This document shows positions 8,364 to 17,731 of a stretch of 64,000 nucleotides of DNA, one piece after another. The notes beneath the pieces are model-generated. The model worked only from the letters and a program-made list of their open reading frames with translations, was not told the DNA's origin and ran no database searches. This DNA is from Herpetosiphon geysericola (lineage in GTDB: Bacteria; Chloroflexota; Chloroflexia; Chloroflexales; Herpetosiphonaceae): the NCBI RefSeq assembly GCF_001306135.1, contig NZ_LGKP01000015.1, forward strand, positions 124,001 to 188,000, given 5' to 3'. A program made the translations under genes and the position numbers. Positions within the stretch are counted from its first letter, which is position 1, and the number at the start of each line of letters is the position of its first letter.

Positions 8364-8786
8364 TTATTTGCGCGTGAAGACTAGCCGTTTGCGCTGCTTG
8401 TTGCTCAACACATTATAGATAAAGACCCCAAAATCAAAATGCTCCTCGTCAAGGCTGGCATTATCATTGGGAATCAAGGGTGCAATCCAAGCTGGCGGCG
8501 TATAGTTCCAGCGCAAGCGCTCATAGACATGTTCATACACAATCAGCGTATTGGTTTCGCCGCGAATGACATCGGCACTGGTTGCATCGCTAATTTGCAA
8601 TTCGCGCCGATTCAAGCGCAAAAAAAGCCCGCGCGGCGTGCGATAAAACACCACAGCACTGCCCGGCCCCATGAAAATCAGGCCATCAATCGCGCGGGGA
8701 TTGGAAATTTTCAACGGGGCTAAGATCGCGTCATCGGGATCAAAAAAATAATGTGAGTGGTAGCGAGCAAACTCTTGCAAAATCAT
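8364..8786 (-). CDS. Hypothetical protein
   Basis: A 140-residue soluble protein that I do not recognise. It has a mixed alpha/beta look, with a Gly/aromatic stretch (GLIFMGPGSAVVFYRTPRG) and a hydrophobic C-terminal third (FDFGVFIYNVL), and ends in basic residues. There is no signal peptide or membrane segment. Codon use matches the neighbours and nearly the whole interval is open, so it is likely real. It lies 65 bases upstream of the response regulator in the same direction and could share its transcript. The Shine-Dalgarno is weak. Confidence 0.6.
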   Translation of the reverse strand: MILQEFARYHSHYFFDPDDAILAPLKISNPRAIDGLIFMGPGSAVVFYRTPRGLFLRLNRRELQISDATSADVIRGETNTLIVYEHVYERLRWNYTPPAWIAPLIPNDNASLDEEHFDFGVFIYNVLSNKQRKRLVFTRK

Positions 8787-8965
8787 AGGCTATCTCGTCC
8801 ATAGCAGCTGGCACAATCAGCGCAGGTTAGCCCAAGCCTTACAGCCTGACGCAACCTTTGACGCGCACATAAAACCCAGTATCTGCCCTACTAAATCCTG
8901 TCGTAATTGTAAAGCAAATGCTGATTTGCGAACAATCGACACAATTAAGTGGATTAACCTAGCAT

Positions 8966-9004
8966 GCTTTAGCAGCCACCCAATGCTTGGATGGCTGCTA
9001 AAGC
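8966..9004 (-). terminator. Long hairpin downstream of the DUF1501 gene
   Basis: An 18-bp inverted repeat (arms 8966-8983 and 8987-9004, loop of 3 bases) contains a single mismatch that becomes a G-U pair in the minus-strand RNA. It lies 37 bases after the stop of the minus-strand DUF1501 gene. No T-run follows, so it may act as an RNA 3'-end stabiliser or a factor-dependent terminator. Confidence 0.6.
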
Positions 9005-9040
9005 AACGGATTATAGAGCTTGTGAAGCGTAACGAAACGG

Positions 9041-10330
9041 CTAGCGGCGGGCCATTGGCAGGTACGAACGGAAGCCCGACGACCAATCGATCGCCATATC
9101 GGTGCCGCGCACTAAGCCCAGCGGTTGATATTGGCTAATTTGTGGAAAGACCAAGCCCAAGCGATTGTTGCGCAAGCGCCGCACCACAATCTCGCTCAAA
9201 ATCGTGCGGTAATCGGTGGTGATTGCTAAGTCTACGTTATGGTCGAGATCTGCATGGGCTAAGCCTGGCCAACGCCCGAAAATTCGCCCGCCATTGACGT
9301 TGCCACCCAAAACCATGGCCAAATTGCCGTGGCCATGGTCGGTGCCAGCGCTGCGATTGGCCTTCAAACGGCGGCCAAATTCGCTCATCACCACGATGGT
9401 CAACTTGCTGTGATAATCAACCAAATCGTTGTAGAAGGCATGCAGCGAACGGGTCAAAACATCAAGTTGATTGCCCAAAATTGGCACTTGCGATTCGTGG
9501 GTATCCCAGCCGCCAAAATCGAGGGTTGCCACTTGCAAACCAACATCAAGTTTGATCATCTGGGCAATTGCTTTGAGCGAATCCGATAGCCCGCCAGCGG
9601 GATAGGTTGTAATTGGCACATAGGGGTTGGCTGGGTTGCGGGCCTTGACCGCCGCAATTGAGCTAAGCAAGCGGGTTGCTGGGGCATCGAGCATGCTCCC
9701 AGTTTTGGTATAAATTTCGTTCAATGCTGCTTGTTGCTGCGCGCCATACGTGCCATAGCCTTGCATGGCGTAGCGCTGCACGTTCGAGATCGTCACGGCA
9801 TTGGGGCTGCCAAGCAACGACGCTGGCAACGCCGAACCTGTTGACATCACGGGTACAACCCCATCGGGGCTCGTGGCGGCCATATGGCGGGTTAGCCAAC
9901 CAGTGCTGGTCGATTTATTGTCGGGCGTGCCGCGTTCCATAAAATCCATGGCATCGAAGTGGCTGCGCGTGCCGTTGGTCAAGCCACTGGCATGAATAAA
10001 GGCCAAATCTTGGCTATCAAATAATTCTTTGAAGGCTGCTGCCTTGGGGTGCAGCCAAAACGGCACAGTACCCATTTGGCCTAGCTCCAGGCCAGCGCCA
10101 GTGCCCGTGCTTGGAAAAGTGATGGTGTTGCGGGCTGCCTGAAAATTAGCATCATCAAGCGGCGAAACAATGCCCAAGCCATCACAGCCACCGCGCAAAA
10201 AGACCACGACCATAATATCGCGTTGAATATCGCCTGGCTCGGCAAACGCCAAACCACCCAAGCGGCCACCAGCCATGGCTGCAATCGCAGTGCTACAGCC
10301 AACCACAAATTGACGACGAGTTATTTCCAT
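9041..10330 (-). CDS. DUF1501 family Tat-exported protein
   Basis: A 429-residue protein beginning with a twin-arginine signal (TRRQFVVGCSTAIAAMAGG...AFA), so it should be exported folded. The body matches DUF1501, a family related to the alkaline-phosphatase/sulfatase fold: VVVFLRGGCDGL near the start, LDFGGWDTH mid-protein, MSEFGRR and the conserved TDHGHGN near the C-terminal third. It follows the DUF1800 gene by 9 bases; this pairing is widespread in bacteria, but the molecular function is not established. Both proteins probably act together outside the membrane. Confidence 0.92.
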   Translation of the reverse strand: MEITRRQFVVGCSTAIAAMAGGRLGGLAFAEPGDIQRDIMVVVFLRGGCDGLGIVSPLDDANFQAARNTITFPSTGTGAGLELGQMGTVPFWLHPKAAAFKELFDSQDLAFIHASGLTNGTRSHFDAMDFMERGTPDNKSTSTGWLTRHMAATSPDGVVPVMSTGSALPASLLGSPNAVTISNVQRYAMQGYGTYGAQQQAALNEIYTKTGSMLDAPATRLLSSIAAVKARNPANPYVPITTYPAGGLSDSLKAIAQMIKLDVGLQVATLDFGGWDTHESQVPILGNQLDVLTRSLHAFYNDLVDYHSKLTIVVMSEFGRRLKANRSAGTDHGHGNLAMVLGGNVNGGRIFGRWPGLAHADLDHNVDLAITTDYRTILSEIVVRRLRNNRLGLVFPQISQYQPLGLVRGTDMAIDWSSGFRSYLPMARR

Positions 10331-10339
10331 TGCAGCCTC

Positions 10340-12007
10340 CTAGCGAGTATAAAATTCAGGGAGCATGCCAATCATGTGCACAAGGCTGCTCAGGCGTAAT
10401 TTCACATCGTTTGCACTACCAACGGGCACGGCATCGAGATTGCCAGCTTGGCCCATCAGGTTAAGCAATTTGGTTTTGACCAAGGCCGAAGGCTGATAGC
10501 CCAACATGCGCATAACCCAGAAATCGACAATCTGGCGCACAGTGGTAACGTTGCTTGGCATTTGGCCCTGCAAATCGAAAGTTGCAGGCGGAAAGTAGCT
10601 TTGCTGCAAGTGGAATAAAAGGTTCCATGTGTTCAATAAGGCGTTACTGCTGCTCCAATAGCCACTTTCGTCGGGGTGGCCAGTTGGGGTTGCCCAGTTG
10701 AACATGCGATAGCCACAGAGCGTAATCCAGCTAAATAATTCAGCAGTTGGCTTGACTTCTGCGCCAGTAGAGCGCAAATAGGCGGCTACAACCTCGTTTG
10801 GGCGGCGAATCTTGCCACCCCAGGTTGCTAGAAATTCTGGGGCCAGCAAAATTGCCCGAATGGTTCGCTTAATTTGGTCGGGAGCATCGTAGTTGGCCGT
10901 CCATACGGCGACCGCTTTATCGACCAAGGATTTTGGAGGATTATCGCTGACCAAACGGCGACAGAGTTTGGTGCAAATATTGCGAATGGTGGCAGGATGT
11001 TTGGCAACGAGATCTAAAACCTTTTGGCCATCTTCTTGATGAGCTGCATTGGCATCTAAGAAATTGGCCAGCACAATTTTTTGGGCATTATCGTGCCATC
11101 CATCAACATAATGAAATACACCTGTATTGGGAATACCGCCAACGCCGTCGGCAACCGTCCAGCCAGTGAAGGCCCGCGCTGCCTCGTACACATCTTGGTC
11201 GATATAGCCAATTGGGCGGCCTTGGTTATCGCGTGGCACTTCTTGCCAATTGTTGTAGATGTTATTGAGATAGTTTTGCGAGCCAAAGGTGTGCAATTCA
11301 AATAGTTCGCGGGCAAAATTCTCATTGGCTGGGCCGTCGCGGCTGGTCGAATTATCAAGGTAGTAGAGCATGGCTGGGCTGGTTGCAACCGCTTCCAAAA
11401 AATCGCGAAAGTTCCCAAAACAATTGGCGCGAATCACGGTTTTATCGTAGTGCGGCCAAAGCGCCGAAATGCGGGTATCGCTATAGGCCCAAACGTTAAA
11501 GTGATTGTGCCAAAAATCGGTCATAATTTCGAACAATTGCCATTTGCTGTAGATGGCGCGAATCCAATTGGCAGCCACGACTTCATCAACCGGACGAATC
11601 CGTTCGGTATTTGAAGGATGTGCTCGTAGCTCCCATAACTCGGGCTGGGTTTTGTTCAGCGTGACTAAATCGCGCATTTCATCGACTGCTGGAAAGCCCG
11701 TGCCTGCTGCATAGACAATTCGCAGCTTGGCATTGGCGATACGAGTGTTGCAATCGGTATCGGCGGCGAAATTTGGGTTGAGTTGCTCATCGACATAGGC
11801 GGTGAGGCCCATCGTGCGCACGCGGGCATAATCTCCCGAACGTGCTCCATAGGCCATACGCGAGAGCGCAATGACCTCGAATGGTGGTTTTGCCATGGCT
11901 TCAGTTGCTGAGGGTTGTAGCGGTGCTGCATCAACATTCTCATGAACGACTGCGCCTGTGGCCCCTACCGCAGCGCCCAACAATAACTGGCGACGCGAAA
12001 GCGACAT
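10340..12007 (-). CDS. DUF1800 family Tat-exported protein
   Basis: A 555-residue protein with a twin-arginine signal (LSRRQLLLGAAVGATGAVV). The DUF1800 body shows typical landmarks: IALSRMAYGARSGDYARV, an aromatic MTDFWHNHFNVWA block, LDNSTSRDGPANENFARELFELHT, AARAFTGWTV and FHYVDGWHDN, followed by a C-terminal helical part with LAPEFLATWGGKIRRPNEVVAAYLRS. It precedes DUF1501 with a 9-base gap. The family is uncharacterised. In the exported pair the two twin-arginine signals suggest cofactor-bearing or pre-folded proteins, but no cofactor motif is evident. Confidence 0.92.
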   Translation of the reverse strand: MSLSRRQLLLGAAVGATGAVVHENVDAAPLQPSATEAMAKPPFEVIALSRMAYGARSGDYARVRTMGLTAYVDEQLNPNFAADTDCNTRIANAKLRIVYAAGTGFPAVDEMRDLVTLNKTQPELWELRAHPSNTERIRPVDEVVAANWIRAIYSKWQLFEIMTDFWHNHFNVWAYSDTRISALWPHYDKTVIRANCFGNFRDFLEAVATSPAMLYYLDNSTSRDGPANENFARELFELHTFGSQNYLNNIYNNWQEVPRDNQGRPIGYIDQDVYEAARAFTGWTVADGVGGIPNTGVFHYVDGWHDNAQKIVLANFLDANAAHQEDGQKVLDLVAKHPATIRNICTKLCRRLVSDNPPKSLVDKAVAVWTANYDAPDQIKRTIRAILLAPEFLATWGGKIRRPNEVVAAYLRSTGAEVKPTAELFSWITLCGYRMFNWATPTGHPDESGYWSSSNALLNTWNLLFHLQQSYFPPATFDLQGQMPSNVTTVRQIVDFWVMRMLGYQPSALVKTKLLNLMGQAGNLDAVPVGSANDVKLRLSSLVHMIGMLPEFYTR

Positions 12008-12246
12008 ACAGACTCCTTAAAAGAGCTAAAAAATAAACCTAGGCCAAATGATAGGCGTTAGTCTAACCAGCTTTAAGCAAGCTTATATTAACCAGATATT
12101 AATTTATTATGAGGATTTAAGAGATCTCGTAAGTGTGAGAAGCGCGTGCTACAATCACCTTTGTGATGCGGCTGCCATGCGCCCTTTTCGCCAGCACTCT
12201 GTCTGGGGCATCGGTTGCGAAATCGTGTGAGAATAAGGAGCCTGCA

Positions 12247-12897
12247 ATGGAAGCAACCTTTTGGATTAACTCGTGGCAACAAGGTGGAAGCGCAACCAGC
12301 TTTCATCGGCGCGATATTCACCCCTATCTTGAGCATTTTGCCACACCCGAATTTTTGCAGGGCAAGCGGGTGCTCGTGCCGCTATGTGGCAAAACTAATG
12401 ATCTGCGCTGGTTTAGCCACCACGCTGCCGAAGTGATTGGGGTTGAACTCGTGACCACGGCAATTGAGCAATTTTTTGCCGAGCAAGAGCTTGATTACGT
12501 GCAACCAAACCCAACCACCTATGTTTCGGGCAATATCACCATTCTCAATCGCGATGTTTTGAGCTTGACCACTGCCGATGTTGGTAAGATCGATTTGGTC
12601 TATGATCGGGCGGCGCTGGTGGCCTTGCCGCATGAGATGCGCACCCACTACCGCGCCACGATCGATCAGATTTTGCCTGTTGGCGGTCAGCAAATGATTA
12701 TTACCTTAGAATATGCGCCGACGATGGCAACGCCGCCGTTTAGCATCACCCCAACCGAGATTGAATTTTATTATGGCGAACGCTATTTTATTAGCCATTT
12801 TGCAGCGCCAAGCCAACCAGAACATCGCATGGTTGCAAAATTTAACTTGCAATTCCTCAAAGAACATGGCTTTTTGATTACGCGCTTTCAGCAGTAA
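12247..12897 (+). CDS. Thiopurine S-methyltransferase-like SAM methyltransferase
   Basis: A 216-residue class I SAM-dependent methyltransferase of the TPMT family. The N-terminal FWINSWQQGG and FHRRDIHPYLEHF blocks match the family's W...RW..G...FH pattern. RVLVPLCGKTNDLRWF is the SAM-binding motif I, and IDLVYDRAALVALP is the conserved YDRAAL block. The family methylates thiopurines or oxyanions such as selenite and tellurite in bacteria. The chosen ATG has AAGGAG upstream; the longer frame upstream lacks similarity. It is divergent from the DUF1800 gene, and a TACAAT-type -10 box lies near 12,150. Confidence 0.9.
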   Translation: MEATFWINSWQQGGSATSFHRRDIHPYLEHFATPEFLQGKRVLVPLCGKTNDLRWFSHHAAEVIGVELVTTAIEQFFAEQELDYVQPNPTTYVSGNITILNRDVLSLTTADVGKIDLVYDRAALVALPHEMRTHYRATIDQILPVGGQQMIITLEYAPTMATPPFSITPTEIEFYYGERYFISHFAAPSQPEHRMVAKFNLQFLKEHGFLITRFQQ

Positions 12898-13108
12898 GAA
12901 CGAGGGGTTGGGGATTGGGGATTGGGGATTGGTTTTTTAACGCGAAGGCGCAGAGGAACGATGGCTATTGTCTATTGGCTTTGGGCTATCGGAGTTTGGT
13001 TTGAAATTCCAAAACGTGTTCCGATAGCCGTTAGCCTGTAGCCAACTCCCCCCTTCATGTTCTTCGTGCTCTTCGTGGATCAAACGCGAGCCAATCCCCA
13101 CCTATGTT
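12898..13108. repeat. Cluster of short intergenic repeats
   Basis: Between the convergent TPMT and beta-mannosidase genes are three low-complexity elements. Tandem GGGGATT units lie at about 12,910-12,932. A CTTCGTGCTCTTCGTGGATC word lies near 13,064-13,083. Tandem TATGTTCTATGCTC units lie at about 13,102-13,131, running into the gene end. A CCGATAGCC word also appears here and again near 29,010. No gene is seen. Confidence 0.6.
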
Positions 13109-15595
13109 CTATGCTCTATGTTCTATGCTCTCGTTCTGGTCCCAATGCAGCCACTTAAGCGCGATTGGTTGCTGGCCTAGGCCGCGAGCTTGGATACGCT
13201 GCGCTTGGTTGGGCAATAGATCAAGCAGATTATCGCTCCAGTGCACTGCATCGCCCGCTTGCAACCAAACCCCTTTGGCTGGCCGTTGGCTGCTGATTTC
13301 AAGCCAATCGTCGGCTAAGCGGGTGATGCTAATCTGTGGGTTATAGGCTGGTAGATATTTGAACGGCTCAGGCCATGAGCTTGCTCGCGCCACCACTGCA
13401 CCATCAATCAGCACTTGCATGCCAACCACCGTCTGATCGGGGTCAGCCAATTCGAAGCTTGTGATTGGGTTGGCTTGATTGGCGGCTAACTCGTGACTAT
13501 AGTTTTGCTCAAATAGCAATCTGCCTTGCAAATCGTAACCTGTAATGCTGATGCTTGCATTGGCTGATTTGAGCGTGCCATTGACCACCCACGCCTCAAT
13601 TTGGGCCTTGCTGCGCTGCAAGCCTGCGCTGATCGGCGCTAGCTCACGGCCAATGCTATAGATGGCGGGCTTATTGCGCAAAGCAGAATCGATAATGGCC
13701 CAGCTAATCACCGGCCAACAATCGTTGAGTTGCCAAACCAAAGCACCTGCGACTGCATAACGGCCTGGGCCAGCCCAGCGCCGCCGCCAACCGCGATATG
13801 CCACAGCCAAGGCTTCTGCTTGCATAAATTGGCTCGCATAAACATACGATTCAAGCGTATTTTCAAAGCGCAAGGTATCGTTGAGATACACCGCCAAGCG
13901 ACGAGCGCCGCCCTCGGATTTGTTGTGGTGCTCGACGACGCGGCTTTGGGGATAGCGCTGATCTGTGGGCAACACGCTCAACAAGGTTTGCAAAGCTGCA
14001 CTTGATTCCATTCCAAACTCGCTGACAAAGCGGCCTTCGTACTTGGGATAGTCTTGGTAGGGAGCCATCGCGCTATGCCAAACATCCCAGGTGTGGCGGT
14101 CGCCACGAGTTTTATCGTAGACATCGGCTCCGCCGTAAGGGCTGCCGGGCCAATAGAGCGTCGTCGGATCGTAGGTGGCGCACACCTTGGGCAACAAGCG
14201 CTCGTAGATTTCGCGTGCTGGAAAGCTAGTTTGGGTAAAATCGCCCTGAAAACTATGATCGTAGGCGTTGAAGGTTTGGGCAATTTGGTAATCTTCGTTG
14301 TTGCCACACCACAGCACAATCGAGGGGTGATGACGCAAGCGCTGAACTTGGGCGCTTGCTTCGGCCTCAACGCTGGCCAAAAATTCCGAATGGGCTGGAT
14401 ACATGCCGCAGGCAAACATAAAATCTTGCCAAACTAGCAAGCCTAGCTCATCGCAGAGATCGTAGAAATGATCAACCTCGTAAATACCGCCACCCCAAAT
14501 CCGAATCATGATCATATGGCTATCAACTGCTGCTTGGAGCAAACGGCGATAGGTTTCGTTGCTTATTCGATTGGTCAGCAGATCGGCTGGAATCCAATTT
14601 GCACCGCCACAGAACATGGGCACATTATTGATTTCAAACAGAAATGTTTCGCCTGCCTCGTCGCGCAATGGTTCTTGCACTAAGCGCACGCGGCGCACGC
14701 CAAGCTGCAATTCGCGCTGATCAAGCTGCGTTTGCCCAGCGAATACGCTCACCATCAAGCGATAACGATTTTGTGCGCCATAGCCATGTGGCCACCACAG
14801 GCTTGGCTGATCGACGCTGATTGTGTGCTGGACGTTGCCAGCGCTGACTGCTTGGTGCTGTTCAGCGATTAGCTCGCCTGCTGGATTCCACAATTGAATT
14901 AAAACCGCTGTATCTGTTGCCGCATCCGCAACGGTTGCAGTTACAACAAAATCGGCAGTTGCACAATCGTCGGCCACTGTGATGGGGCAGGCCAAATCAC
15001 TCAAACGGGTCGCGCCCAGTTCAAGCGTGACTGGCATCCATGGGCCAGCAGTTAATAATGTCGGACCCCAATCCCAGCCATAGTGATATTGGGCTTTACG
15101 CAGGTAGACACGGCTGGGGTCGCCATTCCATACGCCAAGCTGGCCCATTACTGCTTGCAACGTATGACCATGTTTCAAGGCCGAGCGAAATTCGATCAGC
15201 AATTGATTGTTGCCAGCTTGCAATTGGTTGCTGACAACGGCGCGTTGGGGCACAAACATATTGTCGCTACTGAACAATTCTTGGCCATTGAGCCAAACCG
15301 TGGCGATGGTATCCAAGCCTGCGCAGTCCAAGGCTGCTGGTTGGCTGGCTTGTTCAGCGCTTAGCTCAAAATCGCAGCGATAGAGCCAATCGACTTCAGC
15401 AACCCACTGAACATCAAACTCGTTCAGGCCATCGAATGGATCGGGAATTTGGTTGGCGGCAAGTAGTGCTTCGTAAATCGTGCCGGGAACTGGCGCGGCA
15501 ATCCAGCCCTCGCTGCTGGTCGCATCAGCGAGCACGGTGCGTTGAGGGTCACGTTGTTTGGCCTGCCATGCGTGCTGCAATGCGAGCTTTTGCAT
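13109..15595 (-). CDS. Beta-mannosidase (GH2)
   Basis: An 828-residue glycoside hydrolase family 2 enzyme, full length for beta-mannosidase, which releases mannose from the non-reducing end of beta-1,4-manno-oligosaccharides. The order is N-terminal sugar-binding domain, immunoglobulin-like domain (LQLGVRRVRLV), then a TIM barrel with IRIWGGGIYEVDHFYDLCDELGLLVWQDF. The acid/base Glu is in WCGNNED (about residue 432) and the nucleophile Glu in FVSEFGMES (about 525). No signal peptide, so it is cytoplasmic. ATG at 15595 has AGGA just upstream and removes 13 implausible residues. It is the last gene of the mannan operon and acts on imported oligomers. Confidence 0.93.
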   Translation of the reverse strand: MQKLALQHAWQAKQRDPQRTVLADATSSEGWIAAPVPGTIYEALLAANQIPDPFDGLNEFDVQWVAEVDWLYRCDFELSAEQASQPAALDCAGLDTIATVWLNGQELFSSDNMFVPQRAVVSNQLQAGNNQLLIEFRSALKHGHTLQAVMGQLGVWNGDPSRVYLRKAQYHYGWDWGPTLLTAGPWMPVTLELGATRLSDLACPITVADDCATADFVVTATVADAATDTAVLIQLWNPAGELIAEQHQAVSAGNVQHTISVDQPSLWWPHGYGAQNRYRLMVSVFAGQTQLDQRELQLGVRRVRLVQEPLRDEAGETFLFEINNVPMFCGGANWIPADLLTNRISNETYRRLLQAAVDSHMIMIRIWGGGIYEVDHFYDLCDELGLLVWQDFMFACGMYPAHSEFLASVEAEASAQVQRLRHHPSIVLWCGNNEDYQIAQTFNAYDHSFQGDFTQTSFPAREIYERLLPKVCATYDPTTLYWPGSPYGGADVYDKTRGDRHTWDVWHSAMAPYQDYPKYEGRFVSEFGMESSAALQTLLSVLPTDQRYPQSRVVEHHNKSEGGARRLAVYLNDTLRFENTLESYVYASQFMQAEALAVAYRGWRRRWAGPGRYAVAGALVWQLNDCWPVISWAIIDSALRNKPAIYSIGRELAPISAGLQRSKAQIEAWVVNGTLKSANASISITGYDLQGRLLFEQNYSHELAANQANPITSFELADPDQTVVGMQVLIDGAVVARASSWPEPFKYLPAYNPQISITRLADDWLEISSQRPAKGVWLQAGDAVHWSDNLLDLLPNQAQRIQARGLGQQPIALKWLHWDQNESIEHRA

Positions 15596-15766
15596 GAATC
15601 CTGTTTCTTTCTTTGCCCCAAATGCTGGTGGCAAGCTAGATTAATTGGGGATCGGGGCATTGGTTGTTGGGGATCGGGGAGTTTTCAAAGAACACGAAGC
15701 ACATACAGGCTTTCTTGTCTTAGTTTTATCATCCGATCCCCAGCCCCCAGCAACTGATCCCCAGCC
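15596..15766. repeat. G-rich inverted repeat inside the mannan operon
   Basis: The gap between manA and the beta-mannosidase gene contains GGGGATCGGGG words. A 10-bp inverted repeat is present (TGGGGATCGG at 15,668-15,677; CCGATCCCCA at 15,733-15,742), enclosing an AACACGAAGCAC word of the dispersed family. It could form a hairpin that weakens transcription into the last gene. Confidence 0.5.
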
Positions 15767-16747
15767 CTACACATACGCCCGTAACAATTCGGCGCTTGGT
15801 TCGGGATAGAGTTGATACTGGCCCAATTGGGCAGGCACGATGACCGACATGCCATGGCTTAATTCAAGGCTGCCAGCGCTCCAACCAAGGCTACAACTGC
15901 CATTGATCACCGTCCAACAATCAAAACTGGTGACTGAGGTGCTCAACGATTGAATGCTGTTGAGTTGCCAATGCTCCAAGCTGAAGAACGGGCAGCGCAC
16001 CAGCAAGCGTGTATTTGGATTGATCGCGACTGATTCGACCAAGGCTGGCTCGGTTGCTGCAAAATCCAAGACCGCGAAGGCTTGCTCAAGATGCAGTTGG
16101 CGTGGCAAACCTGTGCTTGCATCGCGCCGATCATAATCGTAGACCCGATAGGTCAGGTCGGATTTTTGCTGAATCTCGAACAACACCACGCCTGGGTTGA
16201 TTGCATGAATCGTTTTGGCTGGCACAAAAACCAAATCGCCAGCGTTGACTGGCACTTGGCGCAAAAGCTCTGTCAATGTGCCAGCGGCGAGCGCTGCTTC
16301 ACAGGCTTGGCGGGTGGTAGCCTCGCGAAAGCCATGGATGACCTCGGCCCCATTTTCTGCTTCGAGAATGTACCAAGCCTCGGTTTTGCCGTGAAATCCC
16401 GTTGCGGCCTCGTGGGTGTGGGCGTAGGCATCGTCGGGATGGACTTGCACTGACAGCGGTTGGGCGGCAGCAATGAATTTCAACAACAACGGAAAATCGT
16501 GGCCATAGCGTTGGTTGCTGGTTGTGCCAACCAAGGCTGGGCCAAATTGGCTGGTGACCTCGGCTAAGGTCTGACCAGCCAACGAGCCATTAACGATCAG
16601 ATTTTGATCGTAGACCTGCCAAACTTCGCCGAGCTTGCTTTGCTCTGGGTTGGGCAAATGCAGCCAGCGAGCCAATTGGGGGCCACCCCAAATTGGCTCG
16701 ACATACCGCGCTTGGGTTAGCAACGGATAGAGCTCGATCACGCTCAT
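15767..16747 (-). CDS. manA: Mannose-6-phosphate isomerase (type I)
   Basis: A 326-residue cupin metalloenzyme that converts mannose-6-phosphate to fructose-6-phosphate. Visible are the N-terminal [11 protein letters not shown], the zinc-binding LSVQVHPDD followed by GKTEAWYIL, and [28 protein letters not shown] carrying further active-site residues. The length fits the short bacterial type. The start at 16747 overlaps the upstream esterase stop as ATGA, so it is translationally coupled. In this operon it would feed mannose released by the mannosidase into glycolysis after phosphorylation. Confidence 0.94.
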   Translation of the reverse strand: MSVIELYPLLTQARYVEPIWGGPQLARWLHLPNPEQSKLGEVWQVYDQNLIVNGSLAGQTLAEVTSQFGPALVGTTSNQRYGHDFPLLLKFIAAAQPLSVQVHPDDAYAHTHEAATGFHGKTEAWYILEAENGAEVIHGFREATTRQACEAALAAGTLTELLRQVPVNAGDLVFVPAKTIHAINPGVVLFEIQQKSDLTYRVYDYDRRDASTGLPRQLHLEQAFAVLDFAATEPALVESVAINPNTRLLVRCPFFSLEHWQLNSIQSLSTSVTSFDCWTVINGSCSLGWSAGSLELSHGMSVIVPAQLGQYQLYPEPSAELLRAYV

Positions 16748-17730
16748 GCAGTGCGTTCCTCGTTGCCCCAAAGCTTGGCTAGGAATTTGAGTTTTTCAAG
16801 GGTTTGGAAGTTTTCGCCGCCTTCGTGCCGATTGAATTGCCAAACTGTGATGTCTTTTGGCCCAGCATAATGGTTGTAAGCAGCAAAAACGGTCGATGGT
16901 GGACAAACATCATCCATCAAGCCAACTGAGAACAAACTTGGGCTGGTGGCGCGGGCCGCAAATTGGATGCCATCGAAATAATCCAAGGTATTGAATACTT
17001 GCTCGATTTTAGTGCGATGGCGGGCACAATATTGGGCAATTTCGGCGTAGGGATAGCTATCGACCATTGTGGTAGCGCGGCGATAGTGGCACAAAAATGG
17101 CACATCGGGCAAGACGGCGGCCACATCTGGTTGCAAGCCTGCTGCCGCAATCGCGATGCCGCCACCTTGGCTGCCACCAGCCAACGCCACTTTGCTGGCA
17201 TCGACCAAGGGATGTGATCGAGCGGCTTCGATCGCTCGCACTGCGTCGGTGAACAAGCGGCGGTAAAAATAGGTTTGGGGGCTGAGTACGCCGCGAGTCA
17301 TAAAGCCAGGAATTTGGGGGTTGCCACCCTCAATTTCGGTGTCGGGCGTGTCGCCAGTGCGCCAGCCAGAGCCTTGGCCGCGATTATCCATCGCAAACAC
17401 GGCATAGCCAGCGCTTGGCCAAAGCAGCCAATCGATCGCCAAACCACGGCCCCCGCCATAGCCAATATATTCGACAATACATGGCAGTGGCTGGGTGGTA
17501 TTGCGCGGCAACAAGAACCAGCCTTTGATTGGCTGACCGCCATAGCCGCTGAAGGTCACATCATAGGCTTCGATTAAGGGCAAGCCCATATCGTATGGCT
17601 CGAAGGTGGCATTTAAGGGATATTGGCGGGCATCAGCTAAGGTATTTTGCCAAAATTGGTCAAAATCTGCTGGCTCAGTGCGTTCGGGCCGATATTCGCG
17701 CAGCTGCTCTAAGGGCATGTCAAATTGCAT
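16744..17730 (-). CDS. Acetyl-xylan/acetyl-mannan esterase (AXE1, CE7-like)
   Basis: A 328-residue alpha/beta hydrolase of the acetyl xylan esterase/cephalosporin-C deacetylase family. The oxyanion region is [10 protein letters not shown], the nucleophile Ser is in [12 protein letters not shown], the catalytic Asp in [11 protein letters not shown] and the His in NRHEGGENF. There is no signal peptide, so it deacetylates imported oligosaccharides in the cytoplasm. The start at 17730 follows the epimerase stop by one base. In the mannan operon the likely substrate is acetylated glucomannan or galactomannan oligomers; this is inference from context. Confidence 0.92.
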   Translation of the reverse strand: MQFDMPLEQLREYRPERTEPADFDQFWQNTLADARQYPLNATFEPYDMGLPLIEAYDVTFSGYGGQPIKGWFLLPRNTTQPLPCIVEYIGYGGGRGLAIDWLLWPSAGYAVFAMDNRGQGSGWRTGDTPDTEIEGGNPQIPGFMTRGVLSPQTYFYRRLFTDAVRAIEAARSHPLVDASKVALAGGSQGGGIAIAAAGLQPDVAAVLPDVPFLCHYRRATTMVDSYPYAEIAQYCARHRTKIEQVFNTLDYFDGIQFAARATSPSLFSVGLMDDVCPPSTVFAAYNHYAGPKDITVWQFNRHEGGENFQTLEKLKFLAKLWGNEERTA

Positions 17731-17731
17731 G

